Part shown: positions 29,225 through 37,336 of the stretch, piece after piece | Position numbering within the stretch: position 1 is the first letter of the stretch | How the letters are laid out: each line of letters begins with the position of its first letter | Source: Bacteroidales bacterium | Lineage (GTDB): Bacteria > Bacteroidota > Bacteroidia > Bacteroidales > JAGONC01 | Length of the DNA stretch: 51,136 nucleotides | Reading direction: 5' to 3' | Assembly: GCA_028716265.1 (NCBI GenBank) | Contig: JAQUQD010000014.1 | Location: 1-51,136 of the forward strand | The notes under the pieces: model-generated | What the model was told of the DNA's origin: nothing | Seen by the model: the letters and a program-made list of their open reading frames with translations, nothing else | Database searches by the model: none | Made by a program: the position numbers and the translations under genes

Positions 29225-30160
29225 TCAGCCGCTGCCGAGGAGGATCTGCAGGGCAGTGTTCCTGTCGTGTTCCAGTTGCAGACGTAACGCCTCAGGGCTA
29301 CTGAACCTGATTTCGTCGCGGATCCTGTCCACCCAGCTGATGACAAGAAAATCACCGTATATCTCGTGGTCGAAATCAAAGATGTTCACTTCAATGGTGT
29401 GATCCTTACGATTGAACGTAGGCCTGTTCCCGATGTTTCCCATCCCCAGGAATTCCATTCCTTTCCATTGGATCCGGCAGGCGTAGACACCGCTTGCCGT
29501 GATCAGTTTCAGCGAATCATCAACTTCTATGTTGGCCGTCGGAAAACCCATTTCCCTTCCAACCCGGAAGCCGGGGATCACCTTCCCCCGGATGGAATAG
29601 GTATACCCCAGGTACCGGTTGGCCAACCGGATATCCCCTTCGTTCAGGGCAGTACGGATCTTTGACGAGCTGACAGCCACCCCATCCACATACAATGGAG
29701 CTATTTCCTCAACCTCGAAACCAAGGTCCTCTCCAAAGCTTCTCAGGCTGCTGTGGTTTCCCAGCCTGTCTTTACCGAAGTGATGGTCGTATCCGACGAC
29801 GATCCGTTTCATTTTTATCCGGTCGGCCAGGATGCTCTTGATGAACTCATAGGAGGTCATGTCAGCGAAAGCCTTTGTAAAGGGAAGGATCACCAGGTGA
29901 TCGATCCCTGTCTTCTCCAGGAGTTCAATCTTTTTGGATGGTGAATTGATCAGCTTCAGGTTCCATGAATCCGGATAGATCACGGAACGGGGATGGGGAT
30001 CAAAGGTGACGACTACGGTTTGACCTCCCAACTCCCGGGCGGACTCCTTCAGTCGGTTGATGATCTTCTGGTGACCAAGGTGAACCCCGTCGAACGTGCC
30101 AACCGTAACCACCGGAACATCCACCCCTGTAAACGGATCATCGTCTCTGTAAATTCTCAC
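29225..30160 (-). CDS. ribF: Bifunctional riboflavin kinase / FAD synthetase
   Basis: Makes FMN and FAD from riboflavin. The 311-residue product has the N-terminal FAD synthetase nucleotidyltransferase (VGTFDGVHLGHQKII with GxHxGH, TFDPHPRSVI, VVGYDHHFGKDRLGN, VSSSKIRTAL) and the C-terminal riboflavin kinase domain (GRVGREMGFPTANI pattern, GVYACRI, MGNIGNRPTF, VNIFDFDHEIYGD). The start is taken as GTG 30160. The in-frame ATG 30205 lies upstream of the -7 element at 30187-30180 and so outside the expected transcript. Convergent with gldH: its stop immediately follows the gldH stop. Confidence 0.96.
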   Translation of the reverse strand: MRIYRDDDPFTGVDVPVVTVGTFDGVHLGHQKIINRLKESARELGGQTVVVTFDPHPRSVIYPDSWNLKLINSPSKKIELLEKTGIDHLVILPFTKAFADMTSYEFIKSILADRIKMKRIVVGYDHHFGKDRLGNHSSLRSFGEDLGFEVEEIAPLYVDGVAVSSSKIRTALNEGDIRLANRYLGYTYSIRGKVIPGFRVGREMGFPTANIEVDDSLKLITASGVYACRIQWKGMEFLGMGNIGNRPTFNRKDHTIEVNIFDFDHEIYGDFLVISWVDRIRDEIRFSSPEALRLQLEHDRNTALQILLGSG

Positions 30161-30179
30161 CTTTTTTCTTTTGAATCCG

Positions 30180-30187
30180 CAAAAATA
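30180..30187 (-). promoter_or_regulatory. Candidate -7 element of ribF
   Basis: The minus strand reads TATTTTTG, about 19 nt before GTG 30160. It supports the shorter RibF start. No -33 TTG at standard spacing. Confidence 0.5.
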
Positions 30188-30268
30188 TACAATTTCAGCT
30201 ACCATATGATAGAAACCAGGGTAACAAAACCTTACCCTGCGGGATTAACTATTGTAAAAAACACATCT

Positions 30269-32872
30269 ATGAAAAACATCATCCTTTTTGTCTTCCTGGC
30301 AGCTGCATCGTTAGCGAACGCACAGCTGACTGACGATTTCTCCGATGGTAACTTCACCGTCGATCCGGCCTGGAGCGGTAACTCCGATCGGTTCCGGATC
30401 AACGGGGATCACCAGCTGCAGCTTTTTGCCGACGGATCGGGTACAGCCATGTTGGCAACAGCCAGCCAGCTTATCGACAGCACGGAATGGCTGTTCTATA
30501 TCAAACTGACATTCAGCCCTTCTTCCAACAATTTCACCAGGATCTACCTGGTTTCGGACCAGGCGGACCTGGCGGGAACGCTCAACGGGATCTACCTTCA
30601 GTTTGGAGAGTCGGGAACAGGAGATGCACCAGAACTTTTCCGTCAGGAAGGGACAACCTCTTATTCGATCTGTCGCGGCACCGATGGAAGCATCGCTCAG
30701 CCCTTCTCCCTGAACATCAAAGTGACTCATGCAAGCGACGGGTCGTGGACTATTTTTTCAGCCCCTGCAGGTTCTGACGCATACCATCTGCAGGCAACAG
30801 GAACAATCGCTGGCCTTATGGATCCCGTCTACGTGGGTGTCCTCTGCACCTATACCAGCTCGAACAGCCAGAAATTCTATTTTGACGACTTCCTGATACG
30901 GCCGGTTCTACGGGACACGGTGCCTCCTGCCGTGGAACAGTTGTATCCTGTATCGCCCAGCACACTGCAACTCAGGTTCTCCGAAAGTGTGAACGAAACG
31001 GATGCCACCCAACCCGCTCATTATTCCCTTGCATCCAGCGGAAGTAAACCCGATTCGGCATCCCTCGGCATGAATGATCCCAGCTGTGTGATCCTGGTCT
31101 TCTCTTCTCCCTTTGCCAATGGTTCCTTTGAAAACCTTCTGGTCTCAGGTATTCACGACCTGGCAGGGAACCTCCTCAACGACACCGTTATACCATTTGC
31201 CTGGTATGTTCCGGTGGCTTATGACATTCTGATCAACGAAATCATGGCTGATCCGGATCCTTCTTCCGGACTGCCTCCGGTGGAATATATTGAGCTGTTT
31301 AATGCAAGTGACTTCCCTGTTCAGCTCAGGGACTGGTCAGTTTCCATCGGAGGCAATCCCAAGCTGTTTCCGGAAACCGGCATGCCTGCGAAAAGTTATT
31401 TGCTCGTCACCAGGGAGGATGTCCTGAGTGAATTTGGCTCCTGTTCATTGCTGCTGACCTCTTCCTATTCACTCAGCAACGAAGGGACATCCATAGCCCT
31501 TTACAATCCTTCCCGGCAACTGATCCATTCGGTCACCTATGCCGATGACTGGTATGCCGATGACTGGAAAAAGGACGGCGGGTGGTCGCTTGAGCTGGTC
31601 GATCCGCTGAATCCCTGTACAGAAGAGGGAAACTGGTACGCGAGCATGGATCCCGCAGGCGGAACTCCTGGAAAGGTCAATTCGGTGATCTCGGAAAACA
31701 GGGATACGATCGCTCCCCGACTTGCCAGGATAGGGATTGAGGCAAAGGACCGGATCCGGATCTGGTTTTCGGAAAAAATGGACAGCTCTTTCCTGCTGAA
31801 TCCCATGCTCTACCGTCTGGAACCATCCCCGGGTGATATGGTTGAAATTTTACCCGCAGGGGACTTTTACCGATCCGTTTGTGCCCGGTTGCCTGTGCCC
31901 CTTGAAGAAGCCGTTACCTATCAACTGGTACTAACGGGATCCGTTTCAGATTGCGCAGGGAACAGGGTTGCATCCGGTGCCGGCTTGCCAGCCGGCCTTC
32001 CGGTTATCGCCGGGAACATGGATGTCGTTATCAATGAAATATTGCTGGATCCCTTTGACCAGGGAGCGGAATTCATCGAACTGTACAACAGGACGGGCCG
32101 GTTTTATGACTTAAAGGACCTGGCGCTCGCACGGATGGATACAGTCAGTCTCATGCTGACATCCGTCCAGCTCATCTGTGATGAAAGCTGCCTTCTGGCT
32201 CCGGGGCACTATCTGGTCCTCTCACCGGACCCTTCTGCTGTCATCCGTCAATATCCATGTCCTGATCCCGATGTATTCATCAAAATGAACGGATGGCCTT
32301 CCTTCAGCAGGGAAGCATCTGTCATCGTACTGGCCGGCAAGCACGATGGACAGGTGATCGATAAAGTCTTTTACAGAGAATCGCTTCATTTCGACCTTAT
32401 CAGCAATCCCGAAGGAGTCTCGCTGGAGCGTATCCATTTTAACAGGCCCTCCGGGGACATGACCAACTGGCATTCAGCTTCCCAGTCGTCCGGGTATGCC
32501 ACACCGGGGTACCCGAACTCGCAGTTCACGGAAGAAATCGTCCGGCCGGATGACTGGCTGACCGTAAATCCGGAACTCTTCACCCCCGACAATGATGGCA
32601 GAGATGATCTGCTGGCTGTTCACTGCTCTGAAAATGAGCCGGGATGGGTGGTCAACATCCTGGTGTTCGACTCCGGCGGGAAACTAGTCAACTGCCTGGT
32701 CGACAACGCATTGATGGGGGTGAACAACGAATACACATGTTACGGGAAAAGTGAGGATGGGGAGGTGCTGCCGACAGGGATCTATATCATTTTAGCCCGG
32801 GCATTTGACCTGAACGGGAAAGGGAAAACAGGCAAACGGGCTTGCGTGCTTGTCAGTCAATACCTTCGATGA
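30269..32872 (+). CDS. Secreted protein with two lamin tail domains and T9SS type B-like C-terminus
   Basis: An 867-residue protein with a signal peptide (MKNIILFVFLAAASLANAQ). The N-terminal part is a beta-sandwich module (FSDGNFTVDPAWSG ... QKFYFDDFLIR). Two Ig-like segments (DTVPPAVEQLYPVSPSTLQLRF; DTIAPRLARIG) alternate with LTD domains: ILINEIMADPDPSSGLPPVEYIELFN and VVINEILLDPFDQGAEFIELYN. The end (PELFTPDNDGRDDLLAV ... LPTGIYIILARAFD) looks like a gliding-associated type B sorting domain or FlgD-like fold. A 15-bp tandem duplication encodes ADDWYADDW. The chosen ATG precedes the signal peptide; an upstream frame to 29993 overlaps ribF. Role unknown, probably surface-exposed. Confidence 0.85.
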   Translation: MKNIILFVFLAAASLANAQLTDDFSDGNFTVDPAWSGNSDRFRINGDHQLQLFADGSGTAMLATASQLIDSTEWLFYIKLTFSPSSNNFTRIYLVSDQADLAGTLNGIYLQFGESGTGDAPELFRQEGTTSYSICRGTDGSIAQPFSLNIKVTHASDGSWTIFSAPAGSDAYHLQATGTIAGLMDPVYVGVLCTYTSSNSQKFYFDDFLIRPVLRDTVPPAVEQLYPVSPSTLQLRFSESVNETDATQPAHYSLASSGSKPDSASLGMNDPSCVILVFSSPFANGSFENLLVSGIHDLAGNLLNDTVIPFAWYVPVAYDILINEIMADPDPSSGLPPVEYIELFNASDFPVQLRDWSVSIGGNPKLFPETGMPAKSYLLVTREDVLSEFGSCSLLLTSSYSLSNEGTSIALYNPSRQLIHSVTYADDWYADDWKKDGGWSLELVDPLNPCTEEGNWYASMDPAGGTPGKVNSVISENRDTIAPRLARIGIEAKDRIRIWFSEKMDSSFLLNPMLYRLEPSPGDMVEILPAGDFYRSVCARLPVPLEEAVTYQLVLTGSVSDCAGNRVASGAGLPAGLPVIAGNMDVVINEILLDPFDQGAEFIELYNRTGRFYDLKDLALARMDTVSLMLTSVQLICDESCLLAPGHYLVLSPDPSAVIRQYPCPDPDVFIKMNGWPSFSREASVIVLAGKHDGQVIDKVFYRESLHFDLISNPEGVSLERIHFNRPSGDMTNWHSASQSSGYATPGYPNSQFTEEIVRPDDWLTVNPELFTPDNDGRDDLLAVHCSENEPGWVVNILVFDSGGKLVNCLVDNALMGVNNEYTCYGKSEDGEVLPTGIYIILARAFDLNGKGKTGKRACVLVSQYLR

Positions 32873-32878
32873 GGTGAT

Positions 32879-33622
32879 CTACCCACCGGAAACCGGAGCG
32901 CCGGAGGTAGTCTTGGTGATCCGGTATCCGATGGTTCCCGAAAGATAAATGTTGCGGACTACCCCATCCATTTCAGTGTATCCTTCCTCAAAAATGGACT
33001 TTAATCCGAAGCTCAGGCCGAGATCGAAATTCAGCCTGGAATAGGACTCGTAACTGGCGACTAAAATGATGCTGTAATCCCACTTATTGATCTTATCACT
33101 GATGTCAAAGGGTTCATCCGTGACGGTCGAGTAGTTTTCCCCGATCTGAATGTCTGCGGTGCCTTTGTTCTTTCCCCTGAGGAGATAAGAGATCTGGGGC
33201 CCCAGAAGCATGCCAAAACGCGGGCTGAGCTGATAACGTGCCTGGAGGGGAAAATCAATGTAAATATTGCCGAATTCACCTTCCACCCATCCATTATACC
33301 AGGTGGGGATATTAAATGTATCACCAAGGAGGATCTGCTCATAAAGCGTATCGCCTGACACAGGTGTCTTGTAGTTACCTCCCTTCACCGAATACAGGGC
33401 TTCAACCTGGAGGTAAAGTTTATCATTGAATTTTAGCCGCATGAAAGCTCCCAGGCGTGGTCCCAGTCCAAGGGAACCGGATGATCCCTCCTCGGGTTTC
33501 ATGTAAGGCGTACCCAGACTCACTCCCCCTTTGATCCCCCAGGAACGGTTCTGGGCACCGATGTCCCCACCAGCCCAGACGATGATGGCGAGAGTGATGA
33601 TGATCATCCTGAAAAGACTCAT
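32879..33622 (-). CDS. PorT-family outer membrane beta-barrel protein
   Basis: A 247-residue protein with a signal peptide (to about 23, ...GDIGAQ) and an alternating aromatic/glycine beta-barrel pattern: GIKGGVSLGTPYMKPEEG, LGLGPRLGAFMRLKF, LYLQVEALYSVKGGNY, IYIDFPLQARYQLSPRFGMLLGPQISYLL, LNFDLGLSFGLKSIF. This is the OMP_b-brl_2/PorT-like layout of an eight-strand barrel. It is placed downstream of the PCMD-T9SS gene with an 18-bp gap, so the two are probably co-transcribed. The 3' end is 6 bp from the stop of the convergent LTD gene. Function unassigned. Confidence 0.8.
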   Translation of the reverse strand: MSLFRMIIITLAIIVWAGGDIGAQNRSWGIKGGVSLGTPYMKPEEGSSGSLGLGPRLGAFMRLKFNDKLYLQVEALYSVKGGNYKTPVSGDTLYEQILLGDTFNIPTWYNGWVEGEFGNIYIDFPLQARYQLSPRFGMLLGPQISYLLRGKNKGTADIQIGENYSTVTDEPFDISDKINKWDYSIILVASYESYSRLNFDLGLSFGLKSIFEEGYTEMDGVVRNIYLSGTIGYRITKTTSGAPVSGG

Positions 33623-33640
33623 AAGCAGGCTTTTAAAGAT

Positions 33641-34591
33641 TTATCTGTCGGCAACAATAAAAGAGCCTCCCGACAGGATCGTTAGGTTATCGATGATCTG
33701 GTACTGATAATATCCGGGAGACAGCCCGGCAATATCTACGATGGTTTTGCTTCCGGAAAATCCTTGCCGTGTACATTCGGTTCCGTCAACGGAATAGATC
33801 ACCACTCTGCCCTGCCTGATCTCATCGCTGACCTCAATAGTTAACCGATCCGAAGCCGGATTCGGATATGCTTTTGAAACGACTTCTGACATCAGCTTCC
33901 ATTCAATGCCACTTTCAAATTCCAGGGAGATATCATCAATATATAACGTACTTCCTACCTGACCCTCAAAGAGATCCCCAGCTGCGCTGGGGGCAAAAAT
34001 GATCGAGATGGTATCGGGTTCCTCATCGGAGAAATAGTGGTAGGGAATATCAAACTGAGTCCATTCAGTAATCCTGACCGTATCCGTCTTCCAGGCATAC
34101 GCGATCGTATCACGCTGCTTTTTCGAGGGATTCCATTTATAAAGAAGAGAATAGACATCACAGGAATCATGGTTGACCGAAAGATATTTAAAGTATCCTT
34201 TAAAACGATACGGGTGCCCGTAGAACGGAATCCCATCCTTCAGGTTGGAAGGCGGCAGTGCCAGCTCATCAAAATAACCTGTGGCCAAGGTCCCTGTCTG
34301 CAAAATATCAGAAGGGCCAGGCAGATCAGCCAGATCCGTTACGATCCGGGCCGCATAATTCCCTTCATAGGCGTCCTCGGTCTTGAAAGTGGTGATCTTG
34401 AATACATTCGGATTCAATAATACCGCACGGTTCGCTGTGGTCCATATCCCCCCGCCAGGTTCTTCATAATAACCTGTTGAAAAGGGAAACATGACCCATT
34501 CCTCCAGATTCATATTAGGAAGAACAGTTTGGGAGGATAGGTAAGTAAAATTAATGAAAATGATTGATAATGAAAGTATTAACTTTCTCAT
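33641..34591 (-). CDS. PCMD-like secreted protein with type A T9SS sorting domain
   Basis: A 316-residue protein. It has a signal peptide (MRKLILSLSIIFINFTYLSSQ), then a jelly-roll-like domain beginning NMNLEEWVMFPF and including AYEGNYAARIVTDLADLPG, FYGHPYRFKGYFKYLSV and STLYIDDISLEFESG. This matches the PCMD (putative carbohydrate metabolism) type found in Bacteroidota surface proteins. The final 75 residues are a type A sorting domain (KAYPNPASDRLTIEVSDE ... GLSPGYYQYQI). It is presumably exported through T9SS and attached to the surface. The 130-bp gap upstream, before comF, shows nothing recognisable apart from AT-rich sequence. Confidence 0.78.
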   Translation of the reverse strand: MRKLILSLSIIFINFTYLSSQTVLPNMNLEEWVMFPFSTGYYEEPGGGIWTTANRAVLLNPNVFKITTFKTEDAYEGNYAARIVTDLADLPGPSDILQTGTLATGYFDELALPPSNLKDGIPFYGHPYRFKGYFKYLSVNHDSCDVYSLLYKWNPSKKQRDTIAYAWKTDTVRITEWTQFDIPYHYFSDEEPDTISIIFAPSAAGDLFEGQVGSTLYIDDISLEFESGIEWKLMSEVVSKAYPNPASDRLTIEVSDEIRQGRVVIYSVDGTECTRQGFSGSKTIVDIAGLSPGYYQYQIIDNLTILSGGSFIVADR

Positions 34592-34721
34592 AGGCTCTGT
34601 TTTGATTACAAACAGGTGCCTAAATTAAACAATTTTTCAATAAGTCAACTATTTTTTTATGAATGACCGGCCCTCGGCTCACAGAAGTCTACAGGTAGTG
34701 AGATCGTTGACGAATGAAGTT

Positions 34722-35411
34722 TTAATTGGAGGCAAAGGCTATGCATGCCACGCTTAGCCGAAGGCCCGGAACGGTCAGCAACTCCCTGGCACAGGCCTCC
34801 ATGGTCGATCCTGTGGTAAGAACGTCATCTACAAGAAGGACATGCCTTCCGGCAAGATTAGTCCCGGGGGTGATGGCAAAAATATCCCTGACATTCTCCC
34901 AACGCTTGTAGCGTGATTTTTTGGTCTGTGTTTCAGAATACCTGACGCGTACCAGGGTCCTGGTATCCAGCGACGCAGTCAAAGAACGGCAGATACCCTC
35001 AGCGATCACCTCGCTCTGATTGTATCCTCTTTTTCGTTGTTTCTTTGGATGCAGCGGCACCGGTACCACCGCTTCAACAGTATTGAAAAGCGTACTCCCC
35101 TGAAGCTCATCACCCAGAAGCGTACCCAGGTAGATCCCGATCTTACGGTTGCCTTTGTACTTGAGCTGATGCAGCATATGCTGCACCCCGCTGCCTTTTT
35201 TGAACAGATACAGGGCGGTGGCAGAATAGATATCCAGTTTTCCCCAGAACGCCTGGCTGACCGGATTATCCCTTTCCCTGCTGAAATAGGTCCGTGGCAG
35301 GTGCAGCAGGCATGATGTGCAAATCATTTTTTCGTTCATTACCAACGGATTGCCGCACGCCGCACATACCTCCGGAAACAAAAGCCCAATAAAATCCGTC
35401 ATCAGATTCAT
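34722..35411 (-). CDS. ComF family phosphoribosyltransferase-like protein
   Basis: A 229-residue ComF/GntX protein. The N-terminal double zinc-binding motif (CAACGN, CTSCLLHLP) is followed by LHQLKYKGNRKIGIYLG, VPVPLHPKKQRKRGYNQSE and the PRPP-binding loop VLLVDDVLTTGSTM. In Gram-positive bacteria ComF is a DNA uptake component; in Gram-negatives it is often linked to transformation competence. It is divergent from the ABC ATPase gene, with a CT-rich tract (35413-35451) between them. Confidence 0.92.
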   Translation of the reverse strand: MNLMTDFIGLLFPEVCAACGNPLVMNEKMICTSCLLHLPRTYFSRERDNPVSQAFWGKLDIYSATALYLFKKGSGVQHMLHQLKYKGNRKIGIYLGTLLGDELQGSTLFNTVEAVVPVPLHPKKQRKRGYNQSEVIAEGICRSLTASLDTRTLVRVRYSETQTKKSRYKRWENVRDIFAITPGTNLAGRHVLLVDDVLTTGSTMEACARELLTVPGLRLSVACIAFASN

Positions 35412-35412
35412 C

Positions 35413-35451
35413 TATCATCTCTCCTTTCTCCTTTCTCCTCTCTCCTCTCCT
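35413..35451. repeat. CT-rich low-complexity tract
   Basis: About 39 bp of CTCC/TTTCTCC units between comF and the ABC ATPase gene. Probably slippage-derived; no promoter motif was seen within it. Confidence 0.6.
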
Positions 35452-35500
35452 TAATCCACTACAGTACATAATTGTTACCCCCCTTTTCCCTTATTTTATG

Positions 35501-35508
35501 TATTTTTG
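35501..35508 (+). promoter_or_regulatory. Candidate -7 element of the ABC ATPase gene
   Basis: TATTTTTG matches TAnnTTTG and sits only 13 nt before the ATG at 35522, so the leader would be very short. The nearest TTG is at 35472-35474, with a 26-nt spacer, longer than optimal. Confidence 0.45.
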
Positions 35509-35521
35509 TGAAAATTTTTTA

Positions 35522-37300
35522 ATGCCCCTGCTTGACATACAGGATTTGACGGTGGAGTTTCGGGACGAGGCTGATGCAGTGACTGCGGTTGATCACGTTT
35601 CTTTTTCCGTTGGGGCGGGCCAGATCGTGGGGATCGTCGGCGAGTCAGGCTCGGGAAAATCCGTGACCGCCCTGTCGGTCATGCGTCTGGTCCCTGATCC
35701 CCCCGGAAGGATAACATGCGGCTGTATCCTGTACAGCCATGACGGCAACCAGCCGGTTGACCTGCTTGCGCTTCGCGAAAAAGAAATGAGATCGTACCGG
35801 GGTAACCGCATATCGATGATCTTTCAGGAGCCGATGACTTCACTGAATCCGGTTCATACCTGCGGCAGACAGGTGACCGAGTCGATACGGCTGCACCAGA
35901 AAACCAGCCGCAGCGAAGCCCGATCGAAAGCGCTCAGCCTGTTCTCAGAAGTGCAGCTGACCCATCCTGAAACCGTTTACCATTCCTATCCCTTCCAGCT
36001 GTCCGGTGGAGAGCAGCAGCGGGTGATGATCGCAATGGCTCTCTCCTCCCATCCTGCGCTTCTGATCGCCGACGAGCCAACCACCGCACTCGATGTCACG
36101 GTCCAGAAAATGATCACAGGCCTTCTGAAAGATCTGCAGCATAAATACGGACTTGCCGTCCTTTTTATCACTCACGATCTGGCAGTGGTCAGAGAGATCG
36201 CTGATACAGTTGTGGTTATGAAAGACGGACGAATTGTGGAATCCTCCCCCGCCGATTCCCTCTTCGAAAATCCGTCGCACCCTTATACCAGGGGATTGCT
36301 GGCATGCAGGCCGCCTTTCGGCGTCAGGCTAAAAAGACTGCCAGTGGTGGCTGACTATCTTTCTGGCGCGGATGACCAGGCAAAGGAGCGGAATCCGGAC
36401 ACGACTGGTATCGTTACACCCGAAGAAAGGGCTCAACACCTTGAACTGCTCTACCGCCAGGCCCCCATCCTTCAGGTCATCCATTTGAAAACATACTTTC
36501 CCCTGCCAAAAAAACTCCTCAGCCGTGTCAGAAGGTACACAAAATCTGTGGATGACATTCTCTTCGAGGTGTACCCGGAAGAAACACTCGGTCTGGTAGG
36601 GGAATCCGGCTGCGGAAAAACGACGCTGGGGCGTTCCATTTTGAGGCTGATCGAGCCAACGTCGGGGCAGGTCATCTATAAAGGCTGTCACCTGTCGGAT
36701 CTGTCCCCGTCGGAAATCCGAGCCTACCGGAAGAACCTCCAGATCATTTTCCAGGATCCCTATTCTTCCCTGAATCCAAGAATGACAGCCGGAATGGCCA
36801 TCATGGAACCGATGAAGGTTCACGGCCTCCATTCCGGTGAAAAAGCCCGGCGACATAAAGCCATGGAACTGCTGGAAAAGGTGAACCTGGAAGAAAGGCA
36901 CTTTTACCGCTATCCGCATGAACTTTCAGGAGGTCAGCGGCAGCGCATCTGCATCGCACGCGCCCTGGCCGTTGAACCGGAATTCATCATCTGCGACGAA
37001 TCTGTATCCGCTCTCGACGTATCCATCCAGGCCCAGGTGCTCAACCTGCTCAATTCGCTGAAAAATGAATTTCACCTGACCTACATCTTTATCTCCCACG
37101 ACCTGTCGGTGGTTAAGTTCATGTCGGACCGGATCATGGTGATGAAAGACGGAAAAATCGTCGAGTCGGGTGACGCCGATACACTCTGTGCGCGTCCCGC
37201 GGATCCCTATACCCAAAACCTGATCCGCGCAATACCAGCCACAAGCTTCAAGCTGCAAGCTACAAGCTTAAAACTGAAACCTGAAGCTTATAGCTTGTAG
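35522..37300 (+). CDS. Tandem ABC transporter ATPase (oligopeptide/dipeptide type)
   Basis: 592 residues with two complete nucleotide-binding domains, as in fused DppD/DppF or YejF-like proteins. Domain 1: Walker [14 protein letters not shown], signature [15 protein letters not shown], Walker [13 protein letters not shown]. Domain 2: Walker [14 protein letters not shown], signature [15 protein letters not shown], Walker [13 protein letters not shown]. The second has Ser where DEPVSALD is typical. The C-terminal segment before the linker ([14 protein letters not shown]) is the oligopeptide-ABC extension. It probably powers uptake of peptides or nickel, but no permease or binding protein is adjacent. 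ATG 35522 is chosen over 35498. The tail is repeat-encoded. Confidence 0.9.
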   Translation: MPLLDIQDLTVEFRDEADAVTAVDHVSFSVGAGQIVGIVGESGSGKSVTALSVMRLVPDPPGRITCGCILYSHDGNQPVDLLALREKEMRSYRGNRISMIFQEPMTSLNPVHTCGRQVTESIRLHQKTSRSEARSKALSLFSEVQLTHPETVYHSYPFQLSGGEQQRVMIAMALSSHPALLIADEPTTALDVTVQKMITGLLKDLQHKYGLAVLFITHDLAVVREIADTVVVMKDGRIVESSPADSLFENPSHPYTRGLLACRPPFGVRLKRLPVVADYLSGADDQAKERNPDTTGIVTPEERAQHLELLYRQAPILQVIHLKTYFPLPKKLLSRVRRYTKSVDDILFEVYPEETLGLVGESGCGKTTLGRSILRLIEPTSGQVIYKGCHLSDLSPSEIRAYRKNLQIIFQDPYSSLNPRMTAGMAIMEPMKVHGLHSGEKARRHKAMELLEKVNLEERHFYRYPHELSGGQRQRICIARALAVEPEFIICDESVSALDVSIQAQVLNLLNSLKNEFHLTYIFISHDLSVVKFMSDRIMVMKDGKIVESGDADTLCARPADPYTQNLIRAIPATSFKLQATSLKLKPEAYSL

Positions 37301-37301
37301 C
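37242..37301. repeat. CAAGCT tandem repeat and hairpin at the ABC ATPase 3' end
   Basis: CAAGCTTCAAGCTGCAAGCT-type units run from 37242 to 37269. A perfect 10-bp inverted repeat GCTACAAGCT (37259-37268) / AGCTTGTAGC (37292-37301) encloses the TAG stop. It encodes the last residues ([14 protein letters not shown]...) of the ATPase. Confidence 0.7.
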
Positions 37302-37336
37302 AAAAATGTCAATAAATCACCAAAATTTACCATTTT

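Noticed and set aside
30161-30205. Longer RibF start at ATG 30205
   Set aside because: It lies upstream of the -7 element, so it would not be in the transcript; GTG 30160 gives the usual RibF length.
29993-30268. 92-codon extension of the second lamin-tail gene
   Set aside because: It overlaps ribF and its promoter region; the signal peptide begins at ATG 30269.
35412-35521. Regulatory RNA in the CT-rich gap
   Set aside because: Low-complexity CT tract with only a -7 element; nothing resembling a riboswitch.
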